Origin: Thaumarchaeota archaeon UBA183
Lineage (GTDB): Archaea; Thermoproteota; Nitrososphaeria; Nitrososphaerales; UBA183
Length of the DNA: 6,253 bases
Assembly (NCBI GenBank): GCA_002495205.1
Contig: DAEE01000036.1
Location: 3,348 to 9,600, forward strand
Direction: 5' to 3'
The position numbers and the translations under genes are program-made. Position 1 is the first letter of the stretch; every line of letters starts with the position of its first letter. The notes under the pieces are model-generated. The model searched no databases. It was not told the origin of the DNA and was given only the letters and a program-made list of their open reading frames with translations. Shown piece by piece: positions 1 through 6,155 of this stretch.

Positions 1-327
1 CTGCCACTTCCTCATCTTCTCCACTGTCGCCCTCATGGCAGGGTCGAGGTACTTGCCGTGGGAGTCGCGCATCGTCCTGCTGATCTCTGTCGAGAGGCCG
101 AAGTCGTGCAGCGCCAGCGTCGTCGGGGAGCCGACCCTGACCCTCTTGTTCTTCTCCTCCAGGTCCATGGCCTTCCACTCGGGCCCCGAGTCGGCCGGAG
201 CCAGGGTCACGTAGCCGCAGGTGGGGCACACCTGCTCCCCCTTCTCGGAGTCGCCTATGAGGCGGTTGCCGCAGACCGGGCAGGACGTCCTGAAGCCGTC
301 GTCCCTGCTGGTGTTCCAGAGGCTCAT
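1..327 (-). CDS. tfb: Transcription initiation factor TFB (TFIIB homologue), N-terminal part
   Basis: This is the amino-terminal 109 residues of TFB, the archaeal TFIIB that binds the TBP-TATA-BRE complex and recruits RNA polymerase; the gene runs off the left edge. It opens with a zinc ribbon (C16-x2-C19 and C34-x2-C37, in the contexts CPVC and CPTCGYV). A B-reader segment follows at about residues 66-82 (GSPTTLALHDFGLSTEI), then the entry to the core, residues 93-109, ending MRKWQ. The two cyclin-like repeats and the BRE-binding helix lie outside the window. The ATG at 327 is supported by a GGAGG element 11 nt upstream (339-343) and by the normal family distance to the zinc ribbon. It begins only 6 nt after the gar1 stop, so co-transcription with gar1 is expected; gar1-tfb adjacency recurs in archaea. 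All four zinc-binding cysteines are present, so I see no degeneration. It is not possible to say here whether this is the only TFB paralogue. Confidence 0.95.
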   Translation of the reverse strand, partial: MSLWNTSRDDGFRTSCPVCGNRLIGDSEKGEQVCPTCGYVTLAPADSGPEWKAMDLEEKNKRVRVGSPTTLALHDFGLSTEISRTMRDSHGKYLDPAMRATVEKMRKWQ

Positions 328-333
328 TCCATC

Positions 334-555
334 CTACGCCTCCACGAAGGCCGGGTCCCCGGCCTTCCCGAGCCTGCTGCTGACAACAGCCACGGATGCG
401 TAGGGTGCCTTGACCGGGCCTATGAGCTCCACCACCTTGCCCAGCTTCTTCCTGTTCTCGTCGAAGAGGAATGCGCCGGGCCTAACCTCCCTGGAAAGCT
501 TCACGATCAGCCGGCCGCTCTTCGCCTGGTGCTCGAGGATGCCGACTTGAAACAA
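334..555 (-). CDS. gar1: H/ACA RNP component Gar1
   Basis: This encodes a 73-residue Gar1, the small beta-barrel subunit of the H/ACA ribonucleoprotein. It binds the Cbf5 pseudouridine synthase and helps substrate turnover during guide-RNA-directed pseudouridylation of rRNA. The core motif is clear at residues 38-55 (LGKVVELIGPVKAPYASV), preceded by the strand pattern SGRLIVKL (13-20) and PGAFLFDENRKKLG. As in other archaeal forms, there are no RGG-rich tails. The start is TTG at 555; the reading frame has no ATG, and an in-frame TAA lies 28-30 nt upstream (585-583), so little extension is possible. No good Shine-Dalgarno sits before it. A TTTAAA box at 582-587 lies about 29 nt upstream, which fits a nearly leaderless mRNA. 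It follows srp19 by 49 nt and precedes tfb by 6 nt. Confidence 0.93.
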   Translation of the reverse strand: MFQVGILEHQAKSGRLIVKLSREVRPGAFLFDENRKKLGKVVELIGPVKAPYASVAVVSSRLGKAGDPAFVEA

Positions 556-581
556 GAAACGCTGATGCCTTTCATCCTGCC

Positions 582-587
582 TTTAAA
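582..587 (-). promoter_or_regulatory. Predicted TATA box for gar1-tfb
   Basis: On the minus strand the srp19-gar1 gap contains GCGAAGG followed by TTTAAA (587-582). TTTAAA is a good archaeal TATA box and the purine/A-rich bases before it could serve as a weak BRE. Placing the box centre 26 nt before the transcript start predicts initiation near 558-559, three or four bases before the TTG of gar1, i.e. an essentially leaderless message. This is inference from spacing and consensus only. Confidence 0.5.
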
Positions 588-604
588 CCTTCGCGGGTTT
601 TCTG

Positions 605-931
605 TCATTTTTTCCGGCCGGGCTGGCCCTGGGGCTGCCTTTTTGCGGCAAGGCCCCGGACCACCGAGAGTTCCCGGGCGATTTTTATCAGCAGAGCCTG
701 CTTTGGCCCCGACTTAATCACAGAGACGTAGCCCGACTCCTTTGACGGACGAGAGGGGTAGCGCGCAGCCTGCGGCTGGGGCTGCAGGTTCAGCCTCCGG
801 CAGGCTTCGCCGAGCTCTGCCAGCAAGGGGGCCCGCGTAGCCGAGCTCAGGGGGACCCTGCGCCCATCGCGGCGCTTCAGCTCGGAGTCGAAGTACTCTA
901 ACCAGAATACGTGCCTTTCGTAGTCCTTCAT
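605..931 (-). CDS. srp19: Signal recognition particle protein SRP19
   Basis: This encodes a 108-residue SRP19, which binds the tips of helices 6 and 8 of archaeal 7S RNA and prepares it for SRP54 binding in co-translational protein targeting. The family hallmark YFDSELKRRDGRRVP is at residues 13-27, where aromatic and basic residues contact RNA. It is followed by the helix ATRAPLLAELGEACRRLNL (31-49), and the segment SGYVSVIKSG (66-75) occupies the second conserved strand position. The C-terminus is basic (ending QPGRKK), usual for an RNA-binding tail. The ATG at 931 overlaps the rps8e stop as ATGA. No Shine-Dalgarno is visible just upstream (CTCCAAGAA precedes the ATG), so translation probably depends on coupling to rps8e. 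The length is normal for the family. The last codons contain six A residues (GGAAAAAATGA), which I regard as coding. Confidence 0.93.
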   Translation of the reverse strand: MKDYERHVFWLEYFDSELKRRDGRRVPLSSATRAPLLAELGEACRRLNLQPQPQAARYPSRPSKESGYVSVIKSGPKQALLIKIARELSVVRGLAAKRQPQGQPGRKK

Positions 932-1314
932 TTCTTGGAGGTCAGCACTGCGTTGACCACGCCGTCCGCAGTCGGCCGAGACGTCACGACCGCCTCCCCA
1001 GCCTCTGTTTCAAGGATCGCACCCTTCGTGATCACACCTCTCCTCTCGTAGTCCCTGTTCGCCGGGCTGCTCTTCACCCTGACTATCTTCGATTTGCTCG
1101 CCTTTCCGGAGCCGTCGGTCACGTTGGCGAAGTCCGCAGTTATCGCGCCAGAGGTGACGTGCCCTCCCCGCCTGCGGATGGCCCTGCGGGTGGCGGCCCC
1201 GACCACAGGCTCGATGGCGTAGCCGTCCTTCTCGTAGGCCCTCCTTCCTCTGTGGGGCTTGGCCCTCCCGCCTGTCGGACGCCTCTTGACGAGGTTCTCA
1301 ATGGGTCGAGTCAA
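928..1314 (-). CDS. rps8e: 30S ribosomal protein S8e
   Basis: This encodes a 128-residue S8e, a small-subunit ribosomal protein found in archaea and eukaryotes only. The N-terminal part reads IENLVKRRPTGGRAKPHRGRRAYE (residues 5-28, stated here in segments: IENLVKRRPTGG, then RAKPHRGRRAYE), very basic and suited to rRNA contact. The diagnostic central motif NRDYERRGVITKGAI is at 86-100, and the family ending SRPTADGVVNAVL is at 112-124. The x-E-N-L-x-K-R start resembles thaumarchaeal S8e as I remember it. The start is TTG at 1314: no ATG exists near the N-terminus, and the TTG gives exactly the family start. GAAAGGT lies about 8 nt upstream (1323-1329) as a modest Shine-Dalgarno. It overlaps srp19 by 4 nt and is separated from scpB by 51 nt that hold a possible promoter. 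Confidence 0.95.
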   Translation of the reverse strand: MTRPIENLVKRRPTGGRAKPHRGRRAYEKDGYAIEPVVGAATRRAIRRRGGHVTSGAITADFANVTDGSGKASKSKIVRVKSSPANRDYERRGVITKGAILETEAGEAVVTSRPTADGVVNAVLTSKK

Positions 1315-1351
1315 AGCGCGATACCTTTCGGAGCCGCCCTCTTCCGCCTGA

Positions 1352-1357
1352 TGTTAA
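1352..1357 (-). promoter_or_regulatory. Possible BRE/TATA element for rps8e-srp19
   Basis: Between scpB and rps8e, the minus strand reads ACAAAA, then CGC, then TTAACA (1357-1352). ACAAAA fits the RNWAAW pattern of an archaeal BRE at all six positions; TTAACA is a weak TATA box. A start 26 nt downstream of the box centre would fall near 1328, giving a leader of about 14 nt that carries AAAGGT before the TTG. The same CGCTTA core occurs in the smc promoter. The weak box keeps confidence low. Confidence 0.35.
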
Positions 1358-1365
1358 GCGTTTTG

Positions 1366-1905
1366 TCAGCGGAGCGTCAGCGTCCTGCTCTCCAGCTGCC
1401 TCTTCATTGTGGTCACGTCGGTGCTCAGGCCGAAGTACTCGGAAAACCTTGCGGTGGTCCTGTAGTTCTTGCTCCTCCCCTGCCTCTCGCCGACGACGAA
1501 CCCCACGTCCTCCAGCTCCTTGAGGTGCTGGTACACAGTGGAGCTCCGCCTGAGGACCAGGTCGGCTGCGGAGATGGGCTGGAAGAAGGCTATGAACGAA
1601 AGGGTCCGGAGCGCCGCCCGCGAGAGGAGGGGCCTGGTGGCGAACTTCCTCGCGGTCTGGGTGTACTGCGACTTCAGCTGCATGGCGAACTTCGGCCCCG
1701 AGTATTCGACCACCTCCACGGCCTGCATGGCCCCGTTCACAGCCTTCGCCACTTCGCGCGCGATGGCCGTGGCCTTCCGCTCCGAGGCAGTCCCAGCCAC
1801 GCGGGCTATCTCTTCCATGGAGAGGGGGCGCCCCGAGGCGTATAGGGCCGCCTCGACCTTCGCCAGTATCTCCCTGGGGATCGTATCCTTTGCGGGCTCA
1901 CTCAA
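1366..1905 (-). CDS. scpB: Segregation and condensation protein ScpB
   Basis: This encodes a 179-residue ScpB, the accessory winged-helix subunit that binds the middle of kleisin ScpA in the SMC-ScpAB complex, which compacts and segregates the chromosome. Two winged-helix domains are visible. WHD1 is at about residues 10-80 (ILAKVEAALYASGRPLSMEE at 13-32). WHD2 is at about 92-165 (ALRTLSFIAFFQPIS at 98-112, ending TTARFSEYFGL at 150-160, which matches the usual family ending T-x-x-F-x-x-Y-F-G-L). The bacterial R-G-V motif in WHD2 is replaced by LRRSSTVYQHLKELEDVGFV, as expected for a divergent archaeal form. The start is TTG at 1905, overlapping the scpA stop by 8 nt, with GGTGGGG at 1910-1916 as a weak ribosome site; translational coupling to scpA is likely. 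The first in-frame ATG is residue 30, too far inside WHD1 to be the start. Confidence 0.9.
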   Translation of the reverse strand: MSEPAKDTIPREILAKVEAALYASGRPLSMEEIARVAGTASERKATAIAREVAKAVNGAMQAVEVVEYSGPKFAMQLKSQYTQTARKFATRPLLSRAALRTLSFIAFFQPISAADLVLRRSSTVYQHLKELEDVGFVVGERQGRSKNYRTTARFSEYFGLSTDVTTMKRQLESRTLTLR

Positions 1906-2599
1906 GTTGCCCCACCGACACCACCAGCGCGTCTTCGTCCGACTCCTCCTGGTTGATCACGACTTCGCCGTTGTTCGCAGCGAACAGGAGGATGATGAAG
2001 ATGCGTGCGGCCTCGACGGGGCGGAACCCTCTGACCAGCTCCGAAAGCAGCGCCTTCCCGGTCGTCCGGAGCCTCTCGACGAGTATCTTCCTGTACTCGG
2101 AGAGCATCACCTCAACGGGGATGACATACTCGCCTATGTCAGGAGGGGGCAGCTCCTCGGGCCCGAGGAGGTTCTGGCCCCGGCCCCCCTCCTCTTCGAT
2201 CACTATCTCCTGGAGTATCCTCCCCAGCTCGTCGAAGAGCTCGTCTATGTTGGTGGAGTAGATCTCGTACCTGAAGGGCATGATGATGAACTGGGGCGGC
2301 TGGGTGTTGTCGAGCAGCCTGTTCTGCATCCTAAGCCTCTCGAATAGGAACAGGGACTCGACCTTCAGCCTGTAGATGGTAGCCGAGGAGAGGGCGGCTG
2401 TCCCCGCAGCCCTCATGTCGATGAGCTCCGTCTGGGATATGGCCTTCAGAAACATCTCCAGCAGCTCGGTGAGGTTAATCTCCCAGGGGCTCTTCCGCTT
2501 CGCCAGGGACGGGTCGATGAGGACGTTGAGCGGGGGCCTGCCCAGGAGCGCGGAGCTAGGCACGGCGGGGCACCTCTGCAGGCTTGTAGTGGACGACAC
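1898..2599 (-). CDS. scpA: Segregation and condensation protein ScpA (kleisin)
   Basis: This encodes a kleisin of up to 233 residues that bridges the two SMC heads: its N-terminal helices bind the SMC neck and its C-terminal winged helix binds the cap of the other head. The N-terminal region contains RPPLNVLIDPSLAKRKSPWE and then INLTELLEMFLKAI (to about residue 54), in place of the bacterial F-x-G-P-L-D-L-L-L signature. Residues 64-92 form the next helix (LSSATIYRLKVESLFLFERL within it). An acidic, Gly/Pro-rich linker (about 134-155) follows, then the C-terminal winged helix at 165-233 with ARIFIILLFAANNGEVVI. Two GTG starts compete. The one at 2599 has AGGAGGG 7 nt upstream and overlaps smc by 44 nt. 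The one at 2563 has AGAGGTG 7 nt upstream and overlaps smc by 8 nt, giving 221 residues. I give the longer form, but residues 1-12 look dispensable. Confidence 0.9.
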   Translation of the reverse strand: MSSTTSLQRCPAVPSSALLGRPPLNVLIDPSLAKRKSPWEINLTELLEMFLKAISQTELIDMRAAGTAALSSATIYRLKVESLFLFERLRMQNRLLDNTQPPQFIIMPFRYEIYSTNIDELFDELGRILQEIVIEEEGGRGQNLLGPEELPPPDIGEYVIPVEVMLSEYRKILVERLRTTGKALLSELVRGFRPVEAARIFIILLFAANNGEVVINQEESDEDALVVSVGQLE

Positions 2600-5500
2600 G
2601 CGACATCCCTCCTGTCGAATAGACGCCGTAGGTCATGTCGCTCTCCGCCACGAAGACATCCCTGAGGGTGATGGCAATGATCTGGGCCTCGGATGACTTC
2701 TCCTTCAGGAACCGGGCCAGGCTCGTCGAGTTGACTGCATCCAGCGCTGCGTCGATCTCGTCGAAGAGGTAGAATGGGTGCTGCTGCACGGCCTGCATCG
2801 CGAGTATCAGGGATACGCCCGTGACGGCCCTCTGGCCCCCGCTGTGCTGGGAGGACTCGCGAAGGCCGTTGCCGAAGTCGGCCCTGAGGATGATCCCTCC
2901 GCTGAAGATCTCGTCGGGGCTCTCCAGCTCCAAAAGCGCCTCGCCGCCTGTCAGCTTCAGGAATATGGCGCTGAACTCTGCCCCGACCCTGTCGAAGGCG
3001 GCCATGAACACCTTCCTCTTCTCGGCCTCAACGCTTTCGATGAACCTGATTATGGAATTCCGCTCGGCCTCGAGCTCGTTGTGCCTGACCGAGAGGCTCT
3101 TGTAGCTCACGTACATCTCCGTGTACTGTCTGTCTGCGCCTCTGTTGACCGACCCGATGGCCTGCTGGTACTCGGCCTGGAGTTCGCCGAGCAGGGCTTC
3201 GCTCGTCTCGAAGTACGCCAGCTCCTCCTGGTACCCGAGCATCCTTAGGTACCCCAGGGCCTCCTCCACCTTCTCCTGGGTGGTCTGGGCCTGCCCCGAC
3301 AGAGCGAACAGGTCCTTCTGGTTCCCCGCTATGGACCTGGAGACTGCGTCCCTCTCCTCCTTGAGTCTCCTGGCCTTGCTGTCGAACTCGTCCAGCACAG
3401 GCTGGCTCCTCTTGGAGGACTCCATCAGCTTGGCTATCTGCTCCTCCAGTGAGCGCTTCTGGTCCGAGAGCTCCTTTGCCCTGCGCGGGGTCTCCCTCAC
3501 AAACTGCTTGTTGGACTGGAGGTCCTCGTTGGCGTTCGCCAGGTCCAGTTGGTTGTCCTCCAGCGCCCGGAGAAGGACGTTCTCGAGGTTAGCCCGCTCG
3601 CGGGCCAGGCTGAGGTTCAGGTCCTGTATCCTGTTCCTTATGGCGTCGATGTCCCCTGAAAGGGACGTCTTGGCGGCGTCCAGGTCTGCGAGCATGGCAT
3701 CAAGCCCCAGGGACTGGGTGTCTGCGACCACCTGCCGCAGTGAGGCTGTCCCCCTGGCTATGCCGTCCTTCCTTTCGAGGCTGACCTTCAGCCTCTCGTC
3801 CAGCTTGGCCACCACCGCCGCCTGCTTCTGGTACTGGGAGTCGATGCTCCTGAAGAGGCGCCTCTGCTGTGTGATCCAGGCCCTGATGGTCGTGGCCTGG
3901 GCCCTCAGGGTGCTGGTGGTGACTATCTTCTTGACCCTCTCCTTCATTATGGCCCGGGAGTCGTCCTCCATCTCCTCGAGCTCCGCCTTCCTCCTGTCGA
4001 TGGCTCCCTTGAGGGCGCCCACCGCGTCTTCGACCTCGCTGATTCCTTCGATGTTCTCAAGCCCCTCCATCAGATTGACGACCAGCTCCTGGTACCCGTA
4101 GCTGAAGGCGCGCCCCCCGGTCTCGAAGGTCTCACCGTCGACGGTCACGGCCCTCACCCCCTCCGAGGCGAGGATGTACCCGATGGCCTCGGTCTCGACC
4201 AGGACCGTGTCCCCTGCGAGGAAGTTGATGAGCCCTTCGAACTCCTCTTCGCACTTTATGGTCTCCGATAGCGGGCCAAGGACCCCCGCCGAGCGGTCCA
4301 CGTCCAAGGCCTTCACGGACTCGACTTCGCTGAGCGGGATGACAGAGAAGCTCCTTGCCTTCAGGGACTTCGCGGCCTTGATGAGCTGGGTCATGGCCTT
4401 CAGGTCCTGGACTATGAACGCGCCCATCCACTTCCCCATGATGGAGTTGACCGCCTTCGAGTACTGCTGCGGGAACTTCACGAGCTGGCCCAGGCGGCCC
4501 ACGTACCCCGGCACCCCTCCCTCGTCGCAGAACTCCTGCAGCTTGAGCTGGCCGCTCCGCTCGCCTGCCAGGCTCTCCGACATGTGCTTGAAGGCCTCCT
4601 CGCGCGACACCTCTGCAGAGGCCTTCTCCAGGATCTTGGAGGCAGAGGTTATGGAGGAGAGCAGTTTCTCCCTGCCCTTCTCGACACCAGAGAGGTTGTC
4701 GTCGATGGAGTTCAGCTCCTTTGTTGCGGTCTCGTAGAGCGCGAACAGGCCCTCTGTGCTCGCCTCCAGCTTCGACAGCGAGGCGGAGTAGGTGTCCACC
4801 CTCAGCTTGAGTTCCTCCAGCCTCTTCCTCTCGGCCCCGAGGCTCGCGGTCGTCGCATTGATTGTCAGGTCGATCTGCTGCATCTTCTGGCCCAGGTCGG
4901 CCAGCTTGACCTGCACCCTGGCGTTCTGCTTCCCTTTCTGGTCGATGGTCCTGCGGAGCTCCTCCCCCGCCCTGAAGAACTCCTTCAGGCGCTGGGCCAG
5001 CTCGGCGTGCTTGGCGTCGAGCTTGTCTATCTCGGCGGAGAGCTGCCTGACGTTGGAGTTTGCTGTGTTGACCTCCTTCTGCTTCTCGGAGACGACCTGC
5101 TTCAGCTGGGGGACCGTCTCCCCCTCGAGCACTGCGACGTTCGTCTCGGCCTCCTTCATGTCCGACTCCAGGGACTCGAGCTCGTTCCTCACGTCTGCGA
5201 GCTGGAACTGGAGGTCGACATGGCTGGCACCTCCGCCCTGGATGACGTCTACAATGAAGCGCGTCTTCTCGTTCTCGACCTGGCCGATGCGGTTCTCGAG
5301 CTCAACAAGCCTCGCGCCCTGGTCGCTGATCTTCCCGTTGAGCTCCTGCTCCTGGGATCGTAGCACAGCAAGCTTGTCCTTCAGGTCCCCGATTCTCTTG
5401 GACGTCATTACCGCCTGGAGCCAGTTGATCTGGGACTCGAGCAGGTTGAACCTCATCATGTCTGTGCGCTGGGAGTCGAGGGACTCCAGGGTGCTCCGCA

Positions 5501-6116
5501 TCTCCCCGATGCGCGCCATGGCGACCTCCAGCCTCTGGTCCGCCTGGCCCAGCTGCCTCTGGGCCTCGGACTTCCTCTCGTCGAACTTCGCGATGCCGAC
5601 TACGGTTTCGATAAGCCTCCTCTTCTCCTCTGGGGTGAGGTCAGCCATCCTCGTCCCCGCGCCCTGGGCGACGATGTTGAAGCCCCCAGGCGCGAGCCCC
5701 GCGAGGTCTATGATGTCTGTGAGCGCGCCCCTCGCCGTCTTCCTCCCGTTGATGTAGTAGACGTTGTCCCCGTCCTCTCTGAGCTCCCTGGTCACTGTCA
5801 CCAGGTCCGAATCAACAGGGATGGCCCTGTCCGAGTTGTCGAACTGCACAGTGACCCTGCATGTCGAGGGCTTGCCTCCGCCGTTGGAGTCCTCCGACTT
5901 CGGGGTGTAGATCAGGCCCGAAAGCCTGTTGTTCGCTGCCCTTAGCGCCCTGGGAGAGTTCTCCCCGATGGCGAAGGAGATCGCGTCTGCGAGATTCGAC
6001 TTGCCGCTGCCGTTGGGGCCGGTGATTACGGTGAACCCTCTTTCGAAGTTGACGACCACAGTCCGGGGGCCCGCGGACTTGAAGCCGCGCATCTCCAGCC
6101 GTTTGATATACGTCAC
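2556..6116 (-). CDS. smc: Chromosome segregation ATPase SMC
   Basis: This encodes SMC, the ABC-type ATPase that dimerises at its hinge and, with ScpA/ScpB, extrudes or entraps DNA to organise the chromosome. Numbering from GTG 6116 (1186 residues), the Walker A is GPNGSGKS at 33-40 and the Q-loop FNIVAQG has Q151. Coiled-coil arm 1 is about 165-520, the hinge about 526-686, and arm 2 about 691-1035. The C-terminal head has the signature HSGGQ (1091-1095), Walker B FYLFDEID with D1119 and catalytic E1120, the D-loop AALD, and ITLRD where many ABC proteins have the H-loop His, as in other archaeal SMCs. The open frame extends to a GTG at 6143 (1195 residues). I prefer 6116 because it gives MTYIKRLEMRGFKS, the usual SMC beginning, because the TATA box predicts transcription starting downstream of 6143, and because the nine extra codons (TCT, AAT, CGT) are atypical here. 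It is intact and its length is normal. Confidence 0.96.
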   Translation of the reverse strand: MTYIKRLEMRGFKSAGPRTVVVNFERGFTVITGPNGSGKSNLADAISFAIGENSPRALRAANNRLSGLIYTPKSEDSNGGGKPSTCRVTVQFDNSDRAIPVDSDLVTVTRELREDGDNVYYINGRKTARGALTDIIDLAGLAPGGFNIVAQGAGTRMADLTPEEKRRLIETVVGIAKFDERKSEAQRQLGQADQRLEVAMARIGEMRSTLESLDSQRTDMMRFNLLESQINWLQAVMTSKRIGDLKDKLAVLRSQEQELNGKISDQGARLVELENRIGQVENEKTRFIVDVIQGGGASHVDLQFQLADVRNELESLESDMKEAETNVAVLEGETVPQLKQVVSEKQKEVNTANSNVRQLSAEIDKLDAKHAELAQRLKEFFRAGEELRRTIDQKGKQNARVQVKLADLGQKMQQIDLTINATTASLGAERKRLEELKLRVDTYSASLSKLEASTEGLFALYETATKELNSIDDNLSGVEKGREKLLSSITSASKILEKASAEVSREEAFKHMSESLAGERSGQLKLQEFCDEGGVPGYVGRLGQLVKFPQQYSKAVNSIMGKWMGAFIVQDLKAMTQLIKAAKSLKARSFSVIPLSEVESVKALDVDRSAGVLGPLSETIKCEEEFEGLINFLAGDTVLVETEAIGYILASEGVRAVTVDGETFETGGRAFSYGYQELVVNLMEGLENIEGISEVEDAVGALKGAIDRRKAELEEMEDDSRAIMKERVKKIVTTSTLRAQATTIRAWITQQRRLFRSIDSQYQKQAAVVAKLDERLKVSLERKDGIARGTASLRQVVADTQSLGLDAMLADLDAAKTSLSGDIDAIRNRIQDLNLSLARERANLENVLLRALEDNQLDLANANEDLQSNKQFVRETPRRAKELSDQKRSLEEQIAKLMESSKRSQPVLDEFDSKARRLKEERDAVSRSIAGNQKDLFALSGQAQTTQEKVEEALGYLRMLGYQEELAYFETSEALLGELQAEYQQAIGSVNRGADRQYTEMYVSYKSLSVRHNELEAERNSIIRFIESVEAEKRKVFMAAFDRVGAEFSAIFLKLTGGEALLELESPDEIFSGGIILRADFGNGLRESSQHSGGQRAVTGVSLILAMQAVQQHPFYLFDEIDAALDAVNSTSLARFLKEKSSEAQIIAITLRDVFVAESDMTYGVYSTGGMSRVVHYKPAEVPRRA
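4050..4541 (-). other. SMC hinge domain (within smc)
   Basis: This stretch encodes the SMC hinge, the dimerisation domain between the two coiled-coil arms. It opens with QEFCDEGGVPGYVGRLGQLV and VNSIMGKWMGAFIVQD (the usual hinge pattern G-x-x-G-x-x-x-x-L and a-x-x-x-a-x-G). Its second half contains INFLAGDTVLVETEAIGYIL and ends around the TGGRAFSYG motif. Boundaries are approximate and were set by where heptad-like coiled-coil sequence stops and resumes. Confidence 0.75.
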
Positions 6117-6155
6117 AGAACGATTTGCCCCGATGATAGACACGGCAGAGAATGG

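Noticed and set aside
508..576. 22-codon minus-strand frame (ATG at 576) overlapping the start of gar1
   Set aside because: It begins near GGCAGG but is very short, lies out of frame over gar1, and would start upstream of the predicted transcript start.
606..612. T-run on the plus strand at the end of srp19, as a terminator
   Set aside because: No plus-strand gene ends here and no stem precedes it; on the coding strand it is simply the AAAAAA of the last lysine codons.
58..717. 219-codon plus-strand frame opposite tfb, gar1 and srp19
   Set aside because: Three clearly conserved proteins are encoded on the other strand; the plus-strand product has no family features.
1469..2347. 292-codon plus-strand frame opposite scpB and scpA
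   Set aside because: The opposite strand encodes recognisable ScpA and ScpB across the same bases; the translation resembles no known family.
2586..2680. Missing H-loop histidine in SMC (ITLRD) as evidence of inactivation
   Set aside because: Archaeal SMCs such as the Pyrococcus protein, as I recall, and eukaryotic SMC1/2/4 also have Leu here, so it is normal for the family.
3121..4101. 326-codon open frame on the plus strand, antisense to smc
   Set aside because: It is rich in Ser, Arg and Leu with no recognisable domain, and it mirrors the coiled-coil codons of smc. Long antisense frames are expected opposite GC-rich genes.
4792..5757. 321-codon open frame on the plus strand, antisense to smc
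   Set aside because: Low-complexity Ser/Leu-rich translation with no start context; a shadow of smc arm 1, the hinge-proximal coil and head.
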